64,000 nt of DNA from Dipetalonema caudispina. Lineage: Eukaryota; Nematoda; Chromadorea; Rhabditida; Onchocercidae. This document shows positions 12,601 to 24,600 of the stretch, piece after piece. A program made the position numbers and the translations under genes. The notes beneath the pieces were generated by a model. The model had not been told where the DNA came from. It saw nothing but the letters and a program-made list of their open reading frames with translations, and made no database searches. Position 1 is the stretch's first letter, and every line of letters starts with the position of its first letter. The stretch is taken from assembly GCA_013365325.1 (NCBI GenBank), contig JABVXV010000153.1, forward strand, positions 62,001-126,000, given 5' to 3'.

Positions 12601-15600
12601 GAAACGATCGCTTCAATCAAATCCACTGTGTTTTTTAAAGAATGTGTGGAAACATTGCATGACAATAATACTAATATATGGCTTGAGATAGGTAATAGCG
12701 AAATTTTGACAACATTGGTGAAAAGTATGTTGGGATCTACACCGGATACGTTGATATGTCCAGCACTTAGGAATGATAAACAAGAAGTGGACTCATTCAT
12801 TCAATCATTATGTCAACTTCAAATTTTTGGAGTTAAGATTAAATGGGATCGAATTTGTAGTAGAACAAATACTGATAATGCGCAGGAAACCATGAAGTCA
12901 AATGGGAAAAAGACCAAGAAGAAATTGATAATCAGAAAGGAAAAAGATATGGAACTGATTGAGCAACATCTTATCCATGGTGAAATAACATTGCCTGCAG
13001 CATTTATCATCGTTGCGTTTGTTGAATTTGCTACAAATTCATTTGAAATATATAGTAACAAACGAGAAGTGGAACGTAATATACGTGAAAAGTTATCGTA
13101 TGAACGGAAAACGATTATTTTTGAAGCGTTACGATTGGAAAAAAGAGTGAATGAAATTGATTTAAGCAAACTTGGAATAAAATTCGATTCATTTGAATTC
13201 ATTCTGACAGATAATGTTAGCAAATATAGCAGTTGCCGATTAGGTAATGAAGAGCGCAAAAAGATCCTGGAACAAATGAAACAAATTAATATCTTAAATA
13301 AGATACGAATTGAGTATGAACAATTAAAGATAAAAATGAATGAATTATCTCATCAAGCATTTTATGAAATTATGAGAAGACATGGTTTACAATATGGACC
13401 AAAATATCAAATATTACGTGAAATATATCGTAAAGGTCGTTATATTGTTGCAACACTGATCAATGCTGATGATCTAATAAGAATTCTTGATGGAGCACTT
13501 CAATTACTTTCTGCTGCTCTTCTGACCAGTAGCAAATCATCGATTTATATTCCATTCGCAATTGATGATATTATAATCAATTATGAAACGAAAACTGCTC
13601 GCAATTGTTTCCACGCTTATGGAATTATCTCAAAACGTATTGATAATATTATCAAAGGATCAGTTGTTGTTTATGAGGATTATAAACAAGTCATTATTCT
13701 ACATAACGTTACAGCAATTGATATTAGCGCTAACAAGTCAATGACATCAATCAGACATCGTAATCCTTCAGATTCCCAATATTCAACTGGCAGTAAAATA
13801 AAGCATCCTGTTGTCAAAGAGAAGAGTGATAATATGAAAAATATTGTGATGAATCCGATTAATGCTAATAATGAATCAACAACTGAAATGTCATCGATTC
13901 GGAACGGAACATTGCAAATTGAAATTGTTAGCTATGTTGGTCAATTTTCTGGTTCTGCAGTTGATTGTGCTTCTTTCTGGAATAATCTGAAAGCAGGAAT
14001 AAGTTTGTATCCATCCGGCAATATTCAGAAACTTCAAACTGATATTACCATCTTTAATCCGGTACAATATGGTATTACACCTAAAGAAGCTGCTTACATC
14101 GATCCTCAGCAAAGGATTCTCTTAGAGATGACACAAAAAACGATCGAAAAAGCTGGATTAGAAAGATTGGACAGTGAAACTGGCGTTTTCATTGGTGTAA
14201 GTTCAAATGATTTTGCTCATAAAGCATATAAAGAGATTCAAGATACCTGTTCATACTTGAGTACCGGTACAAATCAAAGTGCTTTAGCTGGTCGTATTGC
14301 TTATTGGTTCAATTTAAATGGACCTACTATGGTGATCGATACAGCATGTTCATCATTTTTTTCTGCCCTTGTTGTTGCTTGCGATAATATCAAAATGGGT
14401 AATTGTCGAGGAGCTCTTGTTGGAGCTGTTAATATCATCCTGAATTCGAAACCTACTTCCGTATTGGAGAATGCACAAATGCTCACTAAAACAGGCTTTT
14501 GTAAGGTGTTCGACATGGATGCAGATGGATATGTTCGATCAGAGGGGGCTGCTATGATACTAATTCAGGGAGCAAGTGGGAAAAGTTATAGTTATCGAAA
14601 CGATATGAAGTTTACAATCGAATCTTACAGTATGGGACATAACGGACGATCGAATGGGCTTACGGTACCAAATGGTTTAAGTGAGTGCGAACTGATCAAC
14701 AGAGTTCGTGGAAAATGTGTAAATAAGCCAAGGATAAGTTGGGTAGAAGCTCATGCAGCAGGTACCGCATTAGGTGATCCAATTGAGACGCAAGCTATCA
14801 TCAGAGCCCTGGCAGATACATCGAATCAGCCGATTCATATCACATCAGTGAAAAGTTCAATTGGCCATTGTGAAGCTGTAGCCGGTGCTGCATCATTGAT
14901 AATGGCACTTGAAGCTTACCATCACCGCTATCTACCACCAATGCAACATTTCAAATTGCTAAATACGAATATCATGAATGATGCTGCATTGATTATACCA
15001 GTTATTGGCGAAGAATTACCGGATACCTTCGATATGCTCATAAATAGTTTTGGTTTCAGTGGTACTAATGCGTCGATAGTTCTCAGAGGATGTACCAGAA
15101 GGCAATTAGCGAAAAATGAAAAAACAACAAATCATCCAGTAATGAAGCGACGATTATCATCTGGCCATTCCGCATGCATTCTTTTATGTTCGGCAGATGA
15201 TTTAGACTCATTTAAACTGTTACCTGAAAAATTAGAGGAGTATTTGAAAAATACAAGCTACAATCTTGCGACAGTATGTGCATGCTTGCAAGATTTAAGG
15301 AGTACCGGGAGATATCGGATAGCAATACCAATTAAACGACATACACAAAATTGGATATCATTCAAGATGTCGAATAAATCACAGAAATGGACCAAAATTG
15401 TTTTCAGTATGGGAAAAAGCCCAGAACCGACTATGATCGCTGAACTATGCACAGTTTATTGTTCTTTCCGGAAAATTTTCATGAAATATATCAAAACTTA
15501 TAAATGTGCAAGCAGTTTTACATCATCCAAACTAAGTGGAAAATTTGCATTCGAATATATTTCAAAACTTTCATTGGTCACATTTCTACTGACCATTGGA

Positions 15601-18600
15601 ATAAATCCTTCAACAATTATTGCATCGACCAGGATCGATCAAATTGTTGCTGAAGTAATTAGAAAAAAGTATAAAGTGAAATATGCTTTAGAAGCAGTAA
15701 ATAATTCCAACAAAGGAATGTCGTATCAGCGTTGTAATTTTGAAATACGACAGGAAACAGTTTTTGAAGATTTCGATTGCATTTTAAATGTGCAAACCTT
15801 ACAAATTGAAAAACCTAAAATGGTTTACAGTAATAATTGGAAACGATCATTTACCAATCAATTTGCGGATACAATTTGCCAGTTATATGAAAATTTCATT
15901 GACATCAATTGGCAGTTGCTTAATAATCAAACAACTAAAACATGTCTTCTACCGGATCTTGAATACAGTAAGAAGAAATACTGGCCTTTTACTGATTGCA
16001 ATATGCAAAGTGTCGATTACAATGTTACATCTGACGAGATTCCATTTACGAGTTTACAATCGGAAATATCTCAAAAGATGAAAAAAATAGATGAAAAAAG
16101 TTCCGTGGTTGATCAATTTAACAGTAGTGATTTTGATAATACTAAAATGGATTCGATCAATCATCACTATCTATATAAATTAGTTCAAAAGAAATGTAAA
16201 TTACCGAATCCGGAACGAATTATTCCATTTATTGCTATCAATCTTACCGATACAACAACAATTATAGGACGACAAGCTATCTTTATCGACAAGATAAACA
16301 ATAGTGAAGATAGTGTTAGGATTAAAAAACAACTTGATTTGCACAAATGTACAAAGTTGGTATTAGAATGGATAATTGATGAAGAAAATTTATTGGAAAG
16401 TACCATAAGACAAAGTATGTTGGTAATTAATTTATGGAAGATTTTGGTAAACAACAACAACAACAACAATTACCTCAATATAAATACGAAATTATGCTTA
16501 ATTGTTTTTGCTACCATTAATAATACCAAAGGGAATCATCGATTGTTTGCGCCATTTTCAGCTTTATTGAAAACATTAGCAATGGAGCAAACAATGGTAA
16601 ATTTCAAAAGTATTCATATTGATATTATTGATCAGCAACTTTTGCATGAAATTTCGGATGAAAATTTTCTCAATGAAATAATTTATTACAATAGCGGTAA
16701 TCGATATGTTGAAAGATTGCAACAAATGGATAATAGCACAGAGCTAATTGTACAACAAATGGAAAATATTGATCGAATACTGATAACAGGAAATATTCGA
16801 GGAATAGCGGGAAAATTGATTGAATTATTAAAACCACATTTAGCGGTCGTTATATCTAGAAGTATGCCAAGCACATGTAACAATGATGAGAATGGTTCGG
16901 TAATTAGAACAATACAAGCGGATTGCACCGATTACGAGCAAATGAAAAGGATTTTTGCGACATTTGCGCCGTTTGATGTCGTCTTCCATTGTGCAGCAAC
17001 GATAAAAAATAGTTTGATGGAAAATATAAACATGAAATTATTTGAAATGGTATGTTGTCCAAAAGTTATAGGCTTACAGAATATCATCAAGCTTTCGAGA
17101 TTATATTCAATCCGGAAAATAGTAGCTTTCTCATCAGCAGCAACAATTCTTGGCTCTGCTGGACAAGCTAATTACGTTGTCGCCAATGAACTTATGGAAT
17201 ACCTGATGAGAAGAGATGTGCCAGAAGGATTATTTATTAGCTGGGGACCATGGGATGGACGAGGACTTCTAGCAGGCGAACATATGACTGGTATCAGGAA
17301 ACAAATTCAGAATAGTGGTTGGAAATTATTGCAGGTAGAGCAGGTTGCTCAGTTATGCTGCAAATTACTTTCCAATACAGGTCATCAAATAGCAATGGAT
17401 GCTAACTTTGATGTCCTTCAAAAAAAGCGCCCATATTTGAGAAACTTTCTAGAAAGTATTCCAGGTAACAACATTAATAGAGATGATTTCATTTTTCAAA
17501 ACGATTTGCACTCAGATTCTAAATCAGGCAAAAATTTCAATGAAATAATCAAGAATTGTATTACAAAAGTAAGCGGTATTACAGATGTAAAACCTGATCT
17601 GGGATTCATGTCAATGGGAATCGATTCATTGATGATTTCTGAAATGCAAAAATTACTTAATGAATGGTTAAATTTGAATATTCCGGTTGCTGTTTTCTAC
17701 GAATATTCTACTGTGGAAACATTATCACAATATATGGCGCAAAATATGCCAACGAATTGCAAGTTGCAAAATGATACGAAGGAACTAAAAGATACAAATG
17801 ATGAGGTTGCAATTATCGGTTATTCGGGAGCCTTTTCCGGAGCATCTGATGATGAGATATTTTGGTCTTCACTACTGGATGGCAAAGAATTGATTGAATA
17901 TTACAAAAGAACTACAAGTCAGAATCATGAACTGATAGAAGCAGTTGGTATAGTGCCAGATATCGACAAATTTGATTATCGATTTTGGAAGATGAGCCCT
18001 GATGATGCAAGTTATATTGATCCACAAATTCGGAAATTTATTGAGCATGCATATATTGCTCTCGAGCGATCAGGTCTTATACGGCTCAGGAATAAACTAC
18101 GAATAGCAGTTGTTGCTGGCGCTGAACCATCGGAATATCGTCCAAAATCACGTCACATTGGTGGTATCGAAGATTTGTATGAGATGAATCAGAAGGATTT
18201 TGTTGCCGCATGGACCAGTCATTTACTTGATCTTCATGGTCCATCATTTGGAGTTTATTCAGCCTGTTCCACTGCTCTTGTAGCTATCATACAAGCTCTT
18301 AATTTGTTACATAAAAATCAATGTGATATTGCACTTGCGGGTGCTGTATCTTTGGCTATACCACGTACAAATGATAGCTATGATAATTTACAAGGAATGG
18401 TACTATCATCTGATGGTCACTGCCGGCCATTTGATCATAAATCTAGCGGAACGGTTCGAGGTTCAGCAGTTGGTGTTGTTGTCTTACGACGACTTAGCGA
18501 TGCTCGACAAACTAACGCCCCACTGATTGTTAAAATAGCTGGCTATGGGATTACTAATGATGGTCTATTAAAGTCTAGTTTTATGGCACCGAATATTAGC

Positions 18601-21600
18601 GGTCAGCGAACTTGCATGAAGGAAGCAATTGAAATGATCGGTACAGCTGAAGTGGATTATATCGAATGCCATGGGACTGGAACAACAACAGGTGATCTTA
18701 TTGAGCTTACAGCAATGTCACAATTATATCATCGTGATACATTGATTGGCTCAGTGAAAGCGAATATTGGACATGCTTTAGCTGGAGCTGGCATTGCTGC
18801 CATTATTAAATTATGCAAAATTGCCGAAATGGGAATTATTCCAAGACAAATTAATTTTGATAAATTAAATGAAAATCTGAAAGATGTCAGTTTTCGAATT
18901 ACCCAATGCAACATCGAATTTGAAAAAAAGAAAAAATTACGACTTGCTGTAAATGCTTCTGGCATTGGTGGAACTAATGCACATATTATCATGGAAAATG
19001 ATAATCAAATATCATCCCATCAATCAAACAATAAGCAATGTTTTTATGCTTTAGCAATATCAGGTCGAACTGAAAATGCATGTATCCATCTTTGTGATCG
19101 TATAGCTAATTATTTGACACCAGAAATGGATTTAACCCAAGTAGCAAGTACACTGCAACACTATCGTGAACATTTCGAATATCGGATTGGTATAAGTGTA
19201 CGATCACCTATAGATGCTATTAATCAGTTGAAAAATATTGGTAAAATACAAAAGATGATCGAATTGAAGCGAGAAAATGTCGCATTTTATTTCGCACCAC
19301 AAGGATTGGAATATTCTAATATGGGATTGAAAGCAATGGCTTATAATGAAGTATTTTCTGAAGTGTTGCAGAATTGTTGTCATATTGCTAACAAATTAGT
19401 TGATATGAATTTTCAAACTATCATTCATCCACAACAAAAATTTGATATGAAACATATGATTATCGAACAACCGTACTCACAAATTGCTACATTTATTGTT
19501 TGTTTTGCTTTGGCCGAACAGTTACGAGCCTGGGGAATTGAAGCATGCATAATGATTGGACATAGTTTGGGTGAATATGTAGCTGCAGCACAAGCTGGCG
19601 TCTTTGATGTAGAAACTGCATTGAAGATACTTTTCAAACGTGGTTGTTTGATTGCGAAAACCGAAAAGGCAAAAATGCTCGCTGTAAAATGTCCAGAATT
19701 TGTCTCAAAATTATCATTAAAAAGTACCGGTGAAAAATACCTAAAAATTCCTGAAACAGTTGAAGTTTCCGCTATTCTTCGTTCGGATCTTAAATGTGTG
19801 GTTGGAAAGCCTGAAACAATTGAGGAGTTGAAGCAAAAACTGGAGAAGGATGAAATGCATTGCAGAGAATTGGTAACTAATTATGGTTTTCACAGTTCAT
19901 TTATGGATTCGATACTTGAAGAATTTGCTCAGTTTTTGAAAAATTTCACCTTTCGAAAACCAACAAAACAAATTTTATCAAATATTGATGGTCAACTTAT
20001 AAAACATTTTGATAGTGAATATATGGTGAAACATATGAGAAGCACAATTCGAATTGATAAATGCATCGAAAATTTACCTAATGAAATTAAGGTAATTATA
20101 GAAATTGGTCCAAAAGGAATTCTCGAAAGTTTATTGAAGGATAATCCATGTGAAATTGAAGTAATTCCAACATTACCATCCAAGAAGCAACATCAAAAAG
20201 GTCACAATACAGGTGATCTGCTCAGTATTGCAACGAAATTGTGGACGAAAGGTTATGAAGTAAATTGGGAAAAAATTTGTGGAAACTATGGTTTCGATAG
20301 GCTTCTTCCAAATTATCAGTTTGAAAAAGATATTTGTTGGGAATATCAAGACAAAAAGCAGAATACAGAAAGGTTTGATGTAAATCTATATGAACCATGT
20401 TGGATACCGTATAAATTTACTACTCGAAGACGATTTCCAAAAGGAGTCCTATTGTTCTTACCTAGGATATCCACAAAACCTATTGACACACTTCTTACAA
20501 TGCTACATAATCTGTTTGTACCGGTTCAGTGTATTTTCAGTGACATTTTATCATCCGGAAATCTGAATGTAATAAATGGCAACATTTATATAAATTCGAA
20601 TAAAGAAGAATCATATCAGCAATTGGCAAATTTTCTCCGTAATAGTAATTTCTGCTACGATACTATAATTCATACATGGAATTATTCAGCAAGTAATGAA
20701 ACTGAACGGATCAATGATGCTTGCTTACTTTCAAGTTTTTATTCCATATATTGGATTTTGGCAAATGTTGCACGAAATACGATTGATCTAAGGCTTTTAG
20801 TAAGTATCGATTGGGATTCGGAACCAGAAATATTCACTATTCTTGGCCCAATAAGAGAATTAACGATGACAAGACAAACAGCGCAAGCTGCTTGTATTCT
20901 TTGCACACCAGAAGTTAATTTATTTGAGGCATTACAACTGCTTGAATCATATCAAACTGATTTTTCTTTGATCCGAAATTCAGTAAATGGTGAATTTGAA
21001 TATTTTTCTTATCAACGAAAGTCAGCTGAAAATGACAATTATTTCATGGGAAGTCGAGATCGATCGATTGATAAGAATGACTGCCTTGTTCGGAATGGTG
21101 ATGTCGTTGTGATTTTTGGATTTGGTAACATTGGACAATCTTTCATCACTGTTCTTTGTCAAAACTTCAACTTCTTAACAATTTGTATAGCTAGCCCAAA
21201 CGCTACAAGTCGTTTTCAGGAATCCCAAAATAAAATTAATCAGTGGAAAGCTTCAGGAAAGTTCGAAATTTCGGAAAAAGTTAATGTTACCAGCGTACCA
21301 ATTACCGATGTTACCAATAATCAACATACCATTCTTGCATACGACGTTGATGTAACGAAAGAAGATGAAGTACGACATTTCCTGACCCAAATAATATTAC
21401 AGTATAGACGAATCAATGTTATAATACATGCAGCAGCCGGAAAAGTTGACAGTACTAAATTTGAAAAGAGTTTCGATGAAATACAATTTGTATTGCAACC
21501 GAAGATTCGAGGTATCCGGAACATACGAAATACTTTATCTGAAAATAATATCAGTATTCGAAGTCTAATCCTTAATTCAAGTATGAATGCGCTATTTGGA

Positions 21601-24600
21601 TTACCCGGCAATAATGATTATGCAGCATCAAATATTTTTCTGGATGCATGTTGTAGAAGAAATTTCCGAAACATCCAGAATATCACAACCATACAATGGA
21701 CCGGTTGGAAAGATAGCAATATGCTTGGCTATTACACTAACGAGGGAAATAAAAGTCAGAATCCGGTAGCAAACCTTATCATAGAACATTCATTATCAAT
21801 GCAAGAAGCTGAACAAATGATATGGAAATGTTTGCATGAACAAGGATTAATTGCTGTATCATTTGTTAATCCTAATGATATTGTTCGTGAAATCCGTAAA
21901 TCAAACTTTACGGTGAGTCATAAATTTGCTACTATTCCGGAACAAAAACGAAATATGGAAGAAAATTGCACCGATTTAAGAAATATTATTGCAAAAATTT
22001 GGATGGATTATTTGGGAGTTGAACAAGTAACTCATCATGATGATTTCTTTCAATTAGGTGGACATTCCTTAAATGGAATGCAAATCATTTGGGAAATTAA
22101 TCGTGTGATGCAAATTGATTGCAAACTGGATGATCTATTCCAAAATTCACAATTTGAAAATTTCCTACAATTTTTGCAAAAATTAGATATTAATGGAAAT
22201 GATCAAAAATTTTCGTATAATTTGGAAAGTTACAAAATCCTCGATGATACTGGTAAAGTGAAGAAGATTCCATTAAGTTATCCGCAAGAAAATATGTACA
22301 TCTTACGACAATTGCAACATCCTACTCTCTATAATATTTGCTTTTTATTAACATTCCGAGGAGTACTTTGCATCAAAAGTTTGCAAAAAGCATTACTATT
22401 TCTTATTGCTCGACAAACTTCTCTTCGAACCGTATTCTCAATATCAAATAATGTATGCTATCAGGAAATTCATTCTCTTACTGAATCCTATTATCATATG
22501 ACTTGGCCTAATATGACTAAAGTTGAACGTTGTAAATTAATAGAAGATGAGAAAAATCATATAATGGATTTGAGTATGATTCCATTCAGGATATTAACAA
22601 TGTGTAATAATACGACTGATAACGAGGAAATTGAATATATGATAATGATAAGCCAACATCATATCATTACTGATGGCTGGTCAATGACTATTTTTGCCAA
22701 TGAATTAGGACAATTTTATCGTTACTGCTTGACAAATCAACTTATTCCGGAAACTTTTAAAAGATTATCATGGAATGTAACTCATTTCGCAATTTGGCAG
22801 CGTAGTAACGAATTTACTGCAACAATGCAAGATGATCTTCAACGATTAAGTAGCAAACTTCAAGAGCTTCAAGCAACGCGGATTGTTACGCAGAAAATTG
22901 CTATTGTTACATCAAAGCTAATTAATCAAAAAACATTCGCAATTTCGGCATCACTTTGGTCGCAAATTAATCGAACAGCGAAACAATACCAACAAACAGT
23001 CTATACAGTAATGCTTACTGCATTTCTATGTCTTGTTCGAAAATTCTCGGATGATTACGATAACGATACAATTGTAATCGGTTGTCCGGTATCTGGAAGA
23101 GTGGGTGCAGAAGAAATGAAATCGGTTATGGGATATTTTTTGAATAACATCATTCTAATTGTGAAGAATTTCAAAACAAATGCTCCAAACAATGTTCTTT
23201 TTGATCAAGTTAAAGAAGCAATTCAGACGGCTCGATCATTTGAACATTTACCATTTCATTTATTGGTAGCTAAATTGTCACATCAACGACGACATATCGA
23301 TCAACATCCTGTTTTCGATATATTCTTTAACTATCGGCATAACCTTGATTTTCCAAAAATTGAAATTTCTGATGTAAGAAGTACGATAACACAGCTCACC
23401 ACCAATGATGCATTTAATTTTGCATGTACAATTGATGAAACAGATAAAGAAACTTTAATTACCATTGATTATAATACCAATTATTACTCGGTTCAGCTTA
23501 TCGATCAGATGATTGCAGTTTATTTTAAATTACTTAGATCTATTAGTAGCCAATCTGATAGAGTAGGAAACGAGATGAATAATTTGGAATGTAAAATCCA
23601 TCGAGATATATTATCAGGAAGTCTCATTGATATTATTGAGCAACAATCTATGCTTACTGATAAGCTTATTGCTTTCTGCTATTTACATCAAACGATTACT
23701 TATCAACAGATGTATGGTATGATTCGTATATTTTCCAAGAAAATAAAACAATTCTATTTGCAAAATAATTGTGAAAATATTCGTGCTGATACAATAATAC
23801 CGATATGTGCTGATTCCAATGCAATAATAGTACCACTTTTAGCAGTACAACTAACTGGTGCTGCATATGCACCTATTGATCCTGCAAATTCTACTACAGT
23901 TATCTTACAATTAGTGAAAGATATCGGCGCATCAATTATCATCGTCCAGAAAAATGATTTAGATCTGGATATTCCTACTCTACCGCTGATTTATTTCCCA
24001 CTATTGGATGGTCAACAATCTTACATTTGTGATGCAAAAGAACGGAAAACGGATCACCTGGAAGATAAGTTCAAAAAAAGAGGTATCAGAAAGCGCTTAC
24101 AAAGTTCTGATGCATCATATGTTATTTTTACTAGTGGTTCTACCGGAAAACCAAAAGGTGTTTGTGTTACGAATCAGAATCTTATCAATTTTGTAGTAGC
24201 ATCAACTCAACAAGCAACTTTTCGCCCAAAACTTCGCATCTATCATTCTGTAAATACAATTTTTGATGTGAGTTGCATGAATATTTTTACAACCTTTTCA
24301 AATGGTTGTTGTTTGATTGGCTCAGAAAATATTTTAAATGCAACTGATGAAATTGTCCAAAAAGAAGTGCAATTTGCTTTCTTACCATCAGCTTTATTTA
24401 ATATGTTTGATGATGATGAAATTGTTCAATTTCAACAACTGGAAAAATTATATGTCGGAGGTGAAACACCAAATAGCAAACAACTTAATCGATGTTTACA
24501 AATGGGAATTCGAATTCGTCAAATTTATGGACCAACGGAAACTACTGTTTGGTCATTATCTAATAATTGTTCAGTATTAGAATATGAATGTGGTCGAGTA

